This document shows, piece by piece, positions 47,784 through 57,411 of a DNA stretch of 64,000 bases. The position numbers were made by a program, and so were the translations under genes. The notes under the pieces are model-generated. The model made no database searches, was not told where the DNA came from, and was given only the letters and a program-made list of their open reading frames with translations. This stretch comes from Aliarcobacter faecis (GTDB lineage: Bacteria > Campylobacterota > Campylobacteria > Campylobacterales > Arcobacteraceae). Location: the NCBI RefSeq assembly GCF_013201705.1, contig NZ_CP053837.1:186001-250000 (forward strand), given 5' to 3'. Within the stretch, counting starts at the first letter, position 1, and each line of letters starts with the position of its first letter.

Positions 47784-48344
47784 ATGAAAAAAAGAAATTA
47801 TTGGCCTTTATTTTTTATAGGAATTTTTGGATTTACTTTATATATGATTGTTTGGACAATATCTAAAGCAGTACAAGTTCCCGTTGTAGAAGATAGAAGT
47901 TTTATTTATAAATATCAGTATGTTGATGAAAATTATAATGATATAATGAATGCAAATATTAATTTTTTAGAGAAATATACTTTAGAATTAGATTTAAATG
48001 GAAAAGTTTTTCCTCTTATAACAGAAGATATTAAATATGGTCAAAGAGTTATTGAAAAATATTCAAATCATAAAGATAACTTAAAATTAGGACAAAATAG
48101 TTTAAAAGTTATTGTTTTTGATAAGCTTACAAAAGAAAAAGTTCCTCTAGATATAGATTTACTTATTACAAAAAATATGTCTAATGATAGTGATTTAAAT
48201 TTAAGAAATGAAAATTTTACTAATATTGAAAATCTTTATAGTACAAATTTTAATATAAAAGATGAGACAAATTGGATTATTACAGGCAGTTTTAAAACGA
48301 AAGATGCTACAGGATTTATCTTCATAAAGACAAATGCTAAGTAA
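47784..48344 (+). CDS. FixH/CcoH-like oxidase assembly protein
   Basis: 186 residues. One N-terminal membrane helix (about 7-27), then a periplasmic beta-rich domain, the plan of FixH/CcoH. Lies just behind the cco structural genes, where C. jejuni also has a FixH-like gene. FixH-type proteins help cbb3 oxidase assembly, probably copper or haem handling. Overlaps addB by 11 bases. Confidence 0.65.
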   Translation: MKKRNYWPLFFIGIFGFTLYMIVWTISKAVQVPVVEDRSFIYKYQYVDENYNDIMNANINFLEKYTLELDLNGKVFPLITEDIKYGQRVIEKYSNHKDNLKLGQNSLKVIVFDKLTKEKVPLDIDLLITKNMSNDSDLNLRNENFTNIENLYSTNFNIKDETNWIITGSFKTKDATGFIFIKTNAK

Positions 48345-50685
48345 AAAATCTCTTTTAATTTTCCCTACTCAAAGAGCGATAAGAGAGTATTTAAATAAAC
48401 AAAAAGATTTGAATACTCTTTTACCTTCATGTCTATCAATTGATGATTTTCTAAAAAAATCTATATATTTTGAAAATAAGGTTTATTGTGATGAGGAGCA
48501 AAGAACTCTAATTTTAAATGAATCTGTTAAAAATGTTGATATAAAGAAATTAGGTATTAGTTCAAATTTTACAAAATTTTTATCACAAAGTGAATATATA
48601 TATAGATTTTTTTTGGAAATTTCAAGTGAAGATATAGAGATAAAAGATATAAAAACTAAAGATACTTATGAGTTTTATATTGAACATTTATCAATTCTAG
48701 AACAGATTTTATTAAATTATAAATTACTTTTAGAAAAAAACAATTTTGTTGATAGAGTTAATTTAAAAGATAATTATAGGATAAATATTGAGTTTTTAGA
48801 TCTTTTTGAAGATATTATAATATATTTTGAGGGATATTTTACAAAAATAGAGTTTGAAATTATTGAAAAAATATCTGAAAAAATTCCTCTAAAAATTGAG
48901 TTTTTTTCAAATATTTATAATCAAAAATCTCTACAAGTATTTAAGAGTATAGGTTATGATATAAAACTAAATAATAAATATATTTTAAATCTTTCAAAAA
49001 AAAATATAATAGAAGAAAATAGTTTAGAAATAAGTTCTAATAATATTGATATTAAAGCTTTTTCTTCTCGATTAAATCAGATTTCATATATTAAATCTTC
49101 TATTGTATCTTGTGTAAATAAGGGAATAAAAGCTGAAAATATTGCTGTTATTTTACCTGATGAGAGTTTTGCAAAGAGTTTGGAACTTTTTGATAGAGAA
49201 AACTATTTTAATTTTGCTATGGGAAAGAGTATTTTAAATAAGAATTTATACCAAAAGGCAAATGCAATATATGGTTTTTTAGTTGATAATGAGATAAAAA
49301 ACATAGAAAATTTAAATTTTTTTGATATTGATAAAGTATTTATAGAAAAAAATATTGGACTATTTTGGAATAAACAGTGTAATGAAGATAAATTTTTAGA
49401 AATAACAAATTATATAAAAGTAGATGAGAAATGTAATGAATTAATAGAAAAATATGATGAGTTAGTTTTTAGATTAAAGATTGTACTTTTCTCACAAAAT
49501 TTTGAATTAAAATTAAAAGATGCTTTCAAGATATTTTTACAAAAATTGGCAAAAATAACCTTAGACGATATTCACTCTGGAAAAGTTACAGTTATGGGAG
49601 TTTTAGAAACAAGGCTTATTAGTTTTGATGCAGTTATTATTTGTGATTTTAATGATGAATTTGTTCCAAAAATATCAACAAAAGATAAATTTTTATCTAC
49701 AAAGATAAAATCTTTGGCGAATCTACCAACAAAATTTGATAGGGAAAATTTGCAAAAATATTATTATAGAAGATTGATAGATAATTCAAAGAATGTATTT
49801 ATCTCTTTTGTAAATAAAGAGAACTCACAAATTTCAAGATTTGCAAGTGAGCTTTTTGATAGAAAAATAGACTTTTTATCAAATGATGAAGCCTATAAAG
49901 ATATTTTATATAAAAATATTTTCCTAAATTACTCAGATGAAAATATTGAACAAAATATAGATTTAACAAAAATTTCCTGGTCAGCAAGTAGCTTGAAAAA
50001 GTTTTTAGATTGTAGAAGGAAATACTATTTAGAAAATATTTTAAGGCTAAAAAATCACTCTATCTCATTATTACCTGAAAACTTTGAATTAGGAAGTATA
50101 GTTCATAAAATATTAGAAGAATTAATAAAAAGTGAAGGTAGAAGAAAAAAAGATTTAGATGAGCTATTTTTAAAATATAAGAATGCAAATCCATTTTTAG
50201 TTTTAGATTTAGAAGTTTATAGACAAAAACTTTATGATTTTCTGGAGTTTGAAAATAGTAGAATAAATATAAAAACTATTGATTTAGAAAAGAATTTCAC
50301 CACTTATTTTAATGGTATTTCTATAAATGGAGTTATTGATAGAGTAGATTTAAATGGAGATATTTATGAATTAATTGATTATAAGACTTCAAGAAATCTT
50401 ACTATTGATACAGAAAAAACTTATGAAAAAAGCCATGACTTTCAGTTGGAGTTTTACTATATTGCAGCAAAAGAGCTTTATAAAAGTGATAAAATAAAAG
50501 CTTATTATTTTTCACTATATGATACCTTACTAAAAGAAGAGATAGTTTTGGATGAAAAATTAGAACTTTTAAACTCTATTTTTTCTGAATTAAAAGAGCT
50601 TTCAAAAGAGAAAATCCAATTTTTAAAAACTGAAAATCGAGCAATTTGTGAATTTTGTAATTTTAAAATAATTTGTAATAGATAG
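48334..50685 (+). CDS. addB: AddB-like helicase/nuclease subunit with Fe-S nuclease domain
   Basis: 783 residues. The C-terminal PD-(D/E)XK nuclease has Asp669/Asp672 and Asp682-Tyr-Lys684 (IDRVD...LIDYKTS). Four cysteines form the AddB Fe-S staple: Cys560 (FLDCRRKYYLENIL) and Cys772, Cys775, Cys781 (CEFCNFKIIC). The N-terminal helicase-like part has no clear Walker A, as in epsilonproteobacterial AddB. AddAB resects double-strand breaks for RecA. No addA is adjacent; C. jejuni has addA next to this gene as I recall. Confidence 0.88.
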   Translation: MLSKKSLLIFPTQRAIREYLNKQKDLNTLLPSCLSIDDFLKKSIYFENKVYCDEEQRTLILNESVKNVDIKKLGISSNFTKFLSQSEYIYRFFLEISSEDIEIKDIKTKDTYEFYIEHLSILEQILLNYKLLLEKNNFVDRVNLKDNYRINIEFLDLFEDIIIYFEGYFTKIEFEIIEKISEKIPLKIEFFSNIYNQKSLQVFKSIGYDIKLNNKYILNLSKKNIIEENSLEISSNNIDIKAFSSRLNQISYIKSSIVSCVNKGIKAENIAVILPDESFAKSLELFDRENYFNFAMGKSILNKNLYQKANAIYGFLVDNEIKNIENLNFFDIDKVFIEKNIGLFWNKQCNEDKFLEITNYIKVDEKCNELIEKYDELVFRLKIVLFSQNFELKLKDAFKIFLQKLAKITLDDIHSGKVTVMGVLETRLISFDAVIICDFNDEFVPKISTKDKFLSTKIKSLANLPTKFDRENLQKYYYRRLIDNSKNVFISFVNKENSQISRFASELFDRKIDFLSNDEAYKDILYKNIFLNYSDENIEQNIDLTKISWSASSLKKFLDCRRKYYLENILRLKNHSISLLPENFELGSIVHKILEELIKSEGRRKKDLDELFLKYKNANPFLVLDLEVYRQKLYDFLEFENSRINIKTIDLEKNFTTYFNGISINGVIDRVDLNGDIYELIDYKTSRNLTIDTEKTYEKSHDFQLEFYYIAAKELYKSDKIKAYYFSLYDTLLKEEIVLDEKLELLNSIFSELKELSKEKIQFLKTENRAICEFCNFKIICNR

Positions 50686-50748
50686 CCTAAAAAAGAGTAT
50701 TAATTAATTTTATGATAAAATCTTGTATTTTAAACAAAGGATTTTATC

Positions 50749-51387
50749 TTGAAAAAAGCGGTTATTTCATCTATTTTACTTTTAGCAACATCTAGTTTTG
50801 CAAACACAACAATGTGTTTTAAGGAGAGCCACTCTTCAATGGCAACTATTGAATCTATAGCTCTTGATGGTGGAGAGTGTGCAGGAAAGTATTCAATAAA
50901 TGATATGAAAGCAAAAGGTTGGAGTGTTGATGATATTAAAATATCTCAAACTCAAAATGGTATGAATTTCATATATATTTTAAAATCAGCTGATCATCCA
51001 AAAATTGCTCCTATGGTAGCAGGTGGAACTGTTGCTGGAACATCACTTAGCCAAGAACAAATGGAAGCAAATATAATGGCAAAACTTGAGGCAAAAAAAG
51101 AGGCTGAAGAGAAAGCTAAGATTGCACAAGAGATTAAAGAGGCAAAAATTGATGCTCAAGGAATTTATACAAATCAGTGTCAAAATTGTCACGGTGCAAA
51201 AGGTGAAGTTAGAAAAGGTAATTCAAAACTTAGAGATTTAAGCACTGAGCAGATGGAAGAGGCTTTAAAAGAGTACAAATTAGGTGTTGGAGAAAAAGCT
51301 AGTTCTGTTTATGGACCTTCACACATTAATTTTTTAAATGATAAAACTATTCAAGGTATCAAAGCCTACTTAGATAGTATTCAATAA
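50749..51387 (+). CDS. Monohaem cytochrome c-like periplasmic protein
   Basis: 212 residues from TTG 50749, with AAAGGA 8 bases upstream. Signal peptide cut after SSFA (residue 18). An N-terminal domain (about 20-90) has two cysteines (23 and 44); a charged Glu/Lys/Ala helix (about 102-135) links it to a class-I cytochrome c domain with CQNCH at 144-148. Electron-transfer partner unknown. The N-terminal half has no recognised family. Ends in a terminator that includes its stop codon. Confidence 0.8.
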   Translation: MKKAVISSILLLATSSFANTTMCFKESHSSMATIESIALDGGECAGKYSINDMKAKGWSVDDIKISQTQNGMNFIYILKSADHPKIAPMVAGGTVAGTSLSQEQMEANIMAKLEAKKEAEEKAKIAQEIKEAKIDAQGIYTNQCQNCHGAKGEVRKGNSKLRDLSTEQMEEALKEYKLGVGEKASSVYGPSHINFLNDKTIQGIKAYLDSIQ

Positions 51388-51410
51388 AAGAGATTTTCTC
51401 TTTTATTTTT
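51383..51410 (+). terminator. Cytochrome gene terminator including the stop codon
   Basis: AATAAAAGAGA (51383-51393) pairs with TCTCTTTTATT (51397-51407) over a 3-nt loop, then T's. TAA 51385-51387 is inside the left arm. Confidence 0.8.
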
Positions 51411-51455
51411 TAATTACTTTCACTTTTTAAATCTTTCAAAACCAAAAGGAAATAA

Positions 51456-52553
51456 ATGGACGCTTATGAATATTCAGAACTTCTAAAACTATTAAATACA
51501 AAATTAAACAATATAAAAGGTATTTTAAAACCAGATGAACTAAACCAAAGATTACAAGAGATTATTGAGCTAGAAGCTTCTCAAGATTTTTGGAATGATG
51601 TTGAAACTGCTACAAAAATTGGCATTGAGAAAAATAGAATTTTAGGAAAACTAAATAAATTTAATAAAGCTTTTGAATCTTTAAATGGAACAAATGAGTT
51701 ATATGAGATGGCAAATAGTGAAAAAGATGAAGATACAATGGATCTTTTATATGAAGAAGCAAAAGATTTAGAAGATTTAATAAAATCAACAGAAATTTCA
51801 GTAATGCTTTCAAACCCTGATGATGCTTTAAATGCTATTGTTACAATTCATCCTGGAGCTGGTGGAACAGAGTCTCAAGATTGGGCATCAATACTATATA
51901 GAATGTATTTAAGATGGGCTGAGAGAAATGATTTTAAAGTAGAGTTGCTAGATTACCAATCTGGAGATGAGGCAGGAATAAAAGATGTTAGTTTTATTAT
52001 AAGAGGTGAGAATGCTTATGGATATATGAAAACAGAAAATGGTATTCATAGGCTTGTTCGTATTTCACCATTTGATTCTAATGCAAAAAGACATACCTCT
52101 TTTACATCTGTTATGGTGAGCCCAGAGGTTGATGATAATATTGATATTGTAATAGAAGATAAAGATATTAGAATTGATACATATAGATCTAGTGGTGCTG
52201 GTGGACAACATGTAAATAAAACAGAAAGTGCAATAAGAATTACTCATATTCCAAGTGGGATTGTAGTTCAATGTCAAAATGATAGAAGTCAGCATAAAAA
52301 TAAAGATAGTGCCTTTAAAATGCTAAAATCAAAATTGTATGAATTAGAACTTGAAAAACAAAGAGCTTCTAAAGATAGTGGAGATAAGAGTGAAATAGGG
52401 TGGGGGCATCAAATTAGATCTTATGTTTTACAACCATACCAACAAGTAAAAGATAGTAGAAGCAATATAGGCTATTCAAATGTAGATGCAATTCTTGATG
52501 GTGATATTACAAAAATAATGGAAGATGTACTAATAGCTACAAGTACAAATTAA
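51456..52553 (+). CDS. prfB: Peptide chain release factor 2
   Basis: 365 residues in one continuous frame. RF2 tripeptide SPF in [15 protein letters not shown] near 204 selects UGA/UAA; GGQ in [14 protein letters not shown] near 249 triggers hydrolysis. The early segment [16 protein letters not shown] aligns with the place of the E. coli frameshift (LRGYL, stop, DYDAKKERL) but is uninterrupted, so there is no programmed +1 frameshift here. Confidence 0.95.
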   Translation: MDAYEYSELLKLLNTKLNNIKGILKPDELNQRLQEIIELEASQDFWNDVETATKIGIEKNRILGKLNKFNKAFESLNGTNELYEMANSEKDEDTMDLLYEEAKDLEDLIKSTEISVMLSNPDDALNAIVTIHPGAGGTESQDWASILYRMYLRWAERNDFKVELLDYQSGDEAGIKDVSFIIRGENAYGYMKTENGIHRLVRISPFDSNAKRHTSFTSVMVSPEVDDNIDIVIEDKDIRIDTYRSSGAGGQHVNKTESAIRITHIPSGIVVQCQNDRSQHKNKDSAFKMLKSKLYELELEKQRASKDSGDKSEIGWGHQIRSYVLQPYQQVKDSRSNIGYSNVDAILDGDITKIMEDVLIATSTN

Positions 52554-52623
52554 AGAGATTTAAGAAAAAAAGTATGAATAGCATAAAGCCTTATATTTAA
52601 GATTAAGTGTATGTATAGGTTAT

Positions 52624-52651
52624 AAAAAAACCCAAATCATAAAGATTTGGG
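52624..52651 (-). terminator. efp terminator
   Basis: CCCAAATC (52631-52638) and GATTTGGG (52644-52651) form an 8-bp stem. On the minus strand it is followed by a T7 run, so it ends the leftward efp operon; the plus strand has only A's after it. The rest of 52554-52630 shows no gene. Confidence 0.85.
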
Positions 52652-52674
52652 CTAAAAAAACTTGTAAATAAAAA

Positions 52675-53235
52675 TTATTTTACTTTTTCTAAGTACTCTC
52701 CAGTTCTTGTATCAACTCTAATTACATCACCTTCTAAGATATGAAATGGAATTTGAACAACAGCACCTGATTCTAAAGTAGCTGGTTTTCTTCCACCTTG
52801 AGAGTCACCTTTAAAATTTGGTGGAGTTTCTACTATTTTAAGTTCAACAACCATTGGTGGTTCAACTGTGATAGCTTTTCCATTAAAATACATCATATCT
52901 ACTTGCATTCCATCTATTATCCAATCAAAAGCATCACCAACTTGTTCGTAAGTTAAACCTTCTTGTTCATAAGTTGTAGTATCCATAAATTGTAGTAATT
53001 CACCATCATCATATAAAAATTGCATCTGTTTTTGTTGTAAATTTGGAGTTTCACATTTATCTCCAGCATGGAAAGTTTTTTCAATAGTTTTTCCATTTAA
53101 AAAAGATTTAATTTTCGCTCTAACAAAAGCTGCACCTTTCCCTGGTTTTACATGTTGATATTCAACAATTTTATATGGAATTCCTTCAACTTCTATTTTA
53201 AGACCTTTTTTTAGTTCGCTCATTCCAATTGCCAT
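52675..53235 (-). CDS. efp: Translation elongation factor P
   Basis: 186 residues, three beta-barrel domains. The loop [15 protein letters not shown] carries Lys33 (E. coli Lys34), which can be beta-lysylated. EF-P relieves ribosome stalling at polyproline. No epmA/epmB in the window, so modification cannot be judged. Ends the serA-efp pair on the minus strand with its own terminator. Confidence 0.96.
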   Translation of the reverse strand: MAIGMSELKKGLKIEVEGIPYKIVEYQHVKPGKGAAFVRAKIKSFLNGKTIEKTFHAGDKCETPNLQQKQMQFLYDDGELLQFMDTTTYEQEGLTYEQVGDAFDWIIDGMQVDMMYFNGKAITVEPPMVVELKIVETPPNFKGDSQGGRKPATLESGAVVQIPFHILEGDVIRVDTRTGEYLEKVK

Positions 53236-53244
53236 TTTTACTCC

Positions 53245-54831
53245 TTATATTTCAGCATAAGCAACAGCTATACTTGCTTCTAAATTATCAAGATCGCTAA
53301 TTACTTTTGAGTTTGCTTTTTCATCTATTAAAATAACTGCTAATGCAGTTCCTTCTTTCCCTCGACTTAGTCTAAAATCAGAGATATTGATACCATTTTC
53401 TCCTAAAAGATTTCCAACTTTTCCAACAACACCTGGAATATCTTTGTTTTTCATAATAATCATTTTACCTCTTGGTTCAACATCAATAGTAAAACCATCA
53501 AGATCAACAACTCTTTGAACATCTTCTCCAAATACTGTTCCAGAAATAGTTTTTACACCTTTTGATGTTGTAATTTTAATAGTAACTTTATTTTTGTAAC
53601 CACTACTATTTGCTACAGTTTTTGTATTTAATTCAATACCTTTTTCTTTAGCAATAAAGTTTGCATTTACATAATTTACACTACTTCCAGAGCTAACATT
53701 TAGTACACCAACAGTTGCAAAAGTTTGTAAAGAATCAACAAACTCTCCTAATTCTCCTTCAGCACTAACTTCAATAGCTCTTATTTCACTTTTACTAATT
53801 TGAGCTAATAAAAATGCCATTTTTTGTGTAAGTTCAATATATGGTTTAACAAAAGTAGGGATTTTGCTCTCATCAATTGGAAGATTTAGAGCATTTGGGT
53901 ATGCAATTCCTCTTGCACTTTCAATAGCATTGTTTGCACTTTGAATAGATATCTCTTTTTGGCTCTCTTTTGTATTTGCTCCAAGATGAGCAGTTACTGT
54001 TACATTTGGTAAGTCAAGTAGAGGATGATTTGTTGCAGGCTCTTTTTTGAATACATCAATTCCGGCCATTTTAATTTTACCAGATTTTAGGTTTTCTACA
54101 AGAGCCTCTTCATTATATAATCCACCTCTTGCACAATTAATTAAAACAACTCCATCTTTCATTCTTTTAATTTCATCGAAACTTATCATATCGATAGTCT
54201 CTTTATTTTTTGGAGTGTGAATTGTAATAATATCACAAGCTAAAATATCTTCAAAATTTGTAGTGTATTTTATACCTAAATCTGTTGCTTTTGTGCTTGG
54301 AATATAAGGGTCATATGTTATTACATCCATCTCAAATGCTTTTGCTCTAAGAGCAACTCTATGCCCAATATTACCAAAACCAATAACACCTAGTTTTTTA
54401 CCATAAAGTTCATTTCCATACCAATCTTCTCTTTTCCAAACTCTATCAATTTTTAATTGATTATGAGCATAAGGAAATTTTCTCATACAAGAAAGCATAT
54501 GAGCCATTGTAAGTTCAACTGCAGCAATAGTATTTGCAGTTGGAACATTCATAGCAATAATTCCTCTTTTACTACAACCATCTATATCAACATTATCATA
54601 ACCAACACCAGCTCTGATAATTGCTTTTAAGTTTGTTGCAGCATTTAAAAATTTTTCATCAACATCTGTTGAAGATCTAGTAATTGCAACATCAGCATCT
54701 TTTATAATATCTAATAATTTAACTTTATCAATATCAGCTGCAAAAACATAATTTATATCTTCACAATTTTGTAAAATATTTAATCCAGCTTCGTGAATGT
54801 GATCACAAACTACAATTGTATGTTTACTCAT
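53245..54831 (-). CDS. serA: D-3-phosphoglycerate dehydrogenase
   Basis: 528 residues from ATG 54831 (an adjacent upstream TTG is possible), long (type I) form. NAD-binding GFGNIGHRVA near 151, catalytic region with HTPKNKET and AHLGANTKES (His). Then an intervening domain and a C-terminal ACT domain (about 455-528, MIIMKNKDIPGVVGKVGNLLG), which often senses serine. First committed step of serine synthesis. Follows rpsA after about 15 bases. Confidence 0.95.
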   Translation of the reverse strand: MSKHTIVVCDHIHEAGLNILQNCEDINYVFAADIDKVKLLDIIKDADVAITRSSTDVDEKFLNAATNLKAIIRAGVGYDNVDIDGCSKRGIIAMNVPTANTIAAVELTMAHMLSCMRKFPYAHNQLKIDRVWKREDWYGNELYGKKLGVIGFGNIGHRVALRAKAFEMDVITYDPYIPSTKATDLGIKYTTNFEDILACDIITIHTPKNKETIDMISFDEIKRMKDGVVLINCARGGLYNEEALVENLKSGKIKMAGIDVFKKEPATNHPLLDLPNVTVTAHLGANTKESQKEISIQSANNAIESARGIAYPNALNLPIDESKIPTFVKPYIELTQKMAFLLAQISKSEIRAIEVSAEGELGEFVDSLQTFATVGVLNVSSGSSVNYVNANFIAKEKGIELNTKTVANSSGYKNKVTIKITTSKGVKTISGTVFGEDVQRVVDLDGFTIDVEPRGKMIIMKNKDIPGVVGKVGNLLGENGINISDFRLSRGKEGTALAVILIDEKANSKVISDLDNLEASIAVAYAEI

Positions 54832-54845
54832 CAAAATATTCCTAA

Positions 54846-56498
54846 TTATTTTATTTGATCTTTGATAATATCACCAAGAGTCATTGATGAGTCATCATTT
54901 ACAGATTTTAACATCTCTCTTTCTTGTTGTTGTTCTAATCTTTTAACTGATAATCTAACTCTATTTTTTTTAGTGTCAATATTGATTATTACAGCTTTTA
55001 CTTCATCACCAATTTTAATTTCATCTGCTTTTAATGGTCCAAAATCTTCAGTTCTAATTAATCCATCAAGATTATTTTCAAGTTTTATAAATAGTCCAAA
55101 ATCTTTAATATCTTTTACATTACCTTTGATAATATCACCTAATTTATAAGTATCTTGAAATTTCTTTGCAGGAGATTCAGCTATCTCTTTAATTGAAAGT
55201 GAGATATTCTCTTTTTCTTTATCGATTTTGATAATTTTAACTTCTACTTCATCACCTTTTTTGAATAGATTTTTACATTTTGCATTTGGTTCCCAAGAAG
55301 CTTCTTCATTATGTAATAATCCATCAACATTTCCAATGCTTACAAAAGCACCAAAATCTGTTAAAGTAGCAATTTTACCATTTATAGTATCTCCAACTTT
55401 ATGTTCATTTATAAATTTTGTAAATGGTTTTTCTTGAAGATTTTTTAAAGATACTCTTAATCTTTTTTGTTCAATGTTTAGTTCAATTACTTCAACATTA
55501 ATTTCATCACCAATATTTAAAATCTCTTTTGGATTTTTTATATTTTTATTCCAAGATAGTTCTGAAATATGTAAAAGACCTTCTATATCATTTCCTAAAT
55601 CAACGAAAGCACCATAAGATTCAAAATTAGAAACTGTAACAGTAATTGTATCACCAACTTCTAGTTGATCTTTAATATCTTCCCAAGGATTTGATAAAGC
55701 AGCTTTAATAGAAAGGCTTAAGTGTTGTTTTGTTTTATCATAAGATAAAACAATAACAGAAACAGTATCCCCTTCTGAGTAGTAGTTTGCAGGGTTTACA
55801 GGACCTTTGTATGAGATTTCATTATAATTTACTAAACCATCAATTCCACCTAAATCAACAAACATTCCGTAAGAAGTGATTTTTTTGATTGTTCCAGTTA
55901 TTGGAGATTTTTTCTCTAAAATTTCAGCAATTTTGCTATCTTTTACAGATTTTCCCTCTTCAATTAATTTTTTTCTAGAAACTATGATTGAATTTTGATT
56001 TTTGTTTACTTTTATAACTTTTGCTTTTACAGTTTTTCCAATAGCTCCAATAGTTTTCATATACGATTGAGCAAGTGGCATAAAGTATTCACAACCATTT
56101 GCATCTTCAATTGTGAATCCACCTCTTTGTTTGATACTTACGATTTTACCTTCAATTGTTACATCTTCAAAGTTTTCACCATAAGTAGCGATGAAGTTTT
56201 CAAATTTCTCTTTTTGTAGAACTTTTTTATGTGAAATATTTGGTCTTTCTCCTCTATTTCCCATAAGCATAACAGGGATTGTATCTCCTACTTTATATTT
56301 TACTTCACCAGCAACTGTAATCTCAGATATTGGTAATAAACCTTCTATTTTTTGCCCAACATCAACTAAAACTCTCTCAGCATTAACTTCAACAATTACA
56401 CCATCAACTACAGAGTTATTCTCTGCTTGCTCAAAAGACTCATTTAGCATTTGCTCGAAATCAAAGTCTTCACCTAAATCTATATCATCCATACGCAT
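54846..56498 (-). CDS. rpsA: 30S ribosomal protein S1
   Basis: 550 residues with six S1/OB repeats (about 28-95, 110-180, 192-262, 277-347, 362-432, 448-520), each with the typical KVGDTI...FGxFVDLG...GLLHxSE pattern. S1 binds mRNA upstream of the start codon for initiation of weak messages. The number of repeats matches E. coli (557). In C. jejuni the same order serA-rpsA-ispH-aroA is found, as I recall. Confidence 0.96.
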   Translation of the reverse strand: MRMDDIDLGEDFDFEQMLNESFEQAENNSVVDGVIVEVNAERVLVDVGQKIEGLLPISEITVAGEVKYKVGDTIPVMLMGNRGERPNISHKKVLQKEKFENFIATYGENFEDVTIEGKIVSIKQRGGFTIEDANGCEYFMPLAQSYMKTIGAIGKTVKAKVIKVNKNQNSIIVSRKKLIEEGKSVKDSKIAEILEKKSPITGTIKKITSYGMFVDLGGIDGLVNYNEISYKGPVNPANYYSEGDTVSVIVLSYDKTKQHLSLSIKAALSNPWEDIKDQLEVGDTITVTVSNFESYGAFVDLGNDIEGLLHISELSWNKNIKNPKEILNIGDEINVEVIELNIEQKRLRVSLKNLQEKPFTKFINEHKVGDTINGKIATLTDFGAFVSIGNVDGLLHNEEASWEPNAKCKNLFKKGDEVEVKIIKIDKEKENISLSIKEIAESPAKKFQDTYKLGDIIKGNVKDIKDFGLFIKLENNLDGLIRTEDFGPLKADEIKIGDEVKAVIINIDTKKNRVRLSVKRLEQQQEREMLKSVNDDSSMTLGDIIKDQIK

Positions 56499-56565
56499 TT
56501 TGTACCTTCTTGTTTACCAGTTTTTTTAAAATTGGACGATTATACAAAAATGTGGCTTAAATTTT

Positions 56566-57402
56566 CTATTTGAAAGTTTTAATTTTACTGATTACTTTTT
56601 GAATAACCCAATCTGGCGTACTCGCACCAGCAGTAATTCCACAGAACTCTTTATTTAAGAACCAAGAGCTTTCTAGTTCACTTTCATTTTCAATTAGATG
56701 AGAATCTGTACAATTTTCAAGACAAATTGAATGAAGTTGTTTTGTATTTGATGAACTTTTTCCACCAATTACAATCATTACATCAGCCTTTTTTGATATA
56801 TCTCTAGCTGCATCTTGATTTTCAAAAGTGGCATCACAAATTGTATTAAAAACTCTAACTTCTTTGTTCTTAAGAATTAATGCATTTACAATTTCTAAAT
56901 AGGTCTCTTTTTTCTTTGTTGTTTGAGCAACACAAGCTATTTTTTTATTTTTGAAGCTAATATTTTCTAAATCTTTTACACTTAAAACTATATGTACATC
57001 ATCTAAATCATTTGCATATGACATAACACCTTTTACTTCTGGATGTTCTAAGTCTCCAAAAATTAGAATTGAATAACCCTCTTTTGACATATTTTTTACA
57101 ATATTTTGTGGAGCTGTAACAAAAGGGCAAGTCGCATTTATAACTTTTTTTGTATTTTTTCTAAGCTCTTTTAAATCATCTTTTGGAATACCATGAGTTC
57201 TAATAATTACTGTATCATTTGGTTTTACATCACTTAATGTTGAATATAATCCTACATTGAAATCTTTTTTTAGTCTATCTATCTCATCTTGATTATGGAT
57301 TAATGGACCCATTGTAGCACTGTTTTCATATTTTTGAGCAATATCAATAGCTCTTTTTACTCCAAAGCAAAATCCATAATTTGATGCTAATTCTATTTTC
57401 AA
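56566..57402 (-). CDS. ispH: 4-hydroxy-3-methylbut-2-enyl diphosphate reductase
   Basis: 278 residues. The three [4Fe-4S] ligands are Cys12 (NYGFCFGVKRAID), Cys92 (NATCPFV) and Cys189 (NTICDATFENQ); RTHG near 68-71 and HIHNQDE-like GPLIHNQDE near 32-40 bind substrate. Final MEP-pathway step giving IPP and DMAPP. In the C. jejuni annotation it was called lytB. Intact. Confidence 0.95.
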   Translation of the reverse strand: MKIELASNYGFCFGVKRAIDIAQKYENSATMGPLIHNQDEIDRLKKDFNVGLYSTLSDVKPNDTVIIRTHGIPKDDLKELRKNTKKVINATCPFVTAPQNIVKNMSKEGYSILIFGDLEHPEVKGVMSYANDLDDVHIVLSVKDLENISFKNKKIACVAQTTKKKETYLEIVNALILKNKEVRVFNTICDATFENQDAARDISKKADVMIVIGGKSSSNTKQLHSICLENCTDSHLIENESELESSWFLNKEFCGITAGASTPDWVIQKVISKIKTFK

Positions 57403-57411
57403 AATCTATCC

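Noticed and set aside
51456-51560. Programmed +1 frameshift in prfB
   Set aside because: The frame is continuous through the region equivalent to the E. coli shift site; there is no in-frame TGA.
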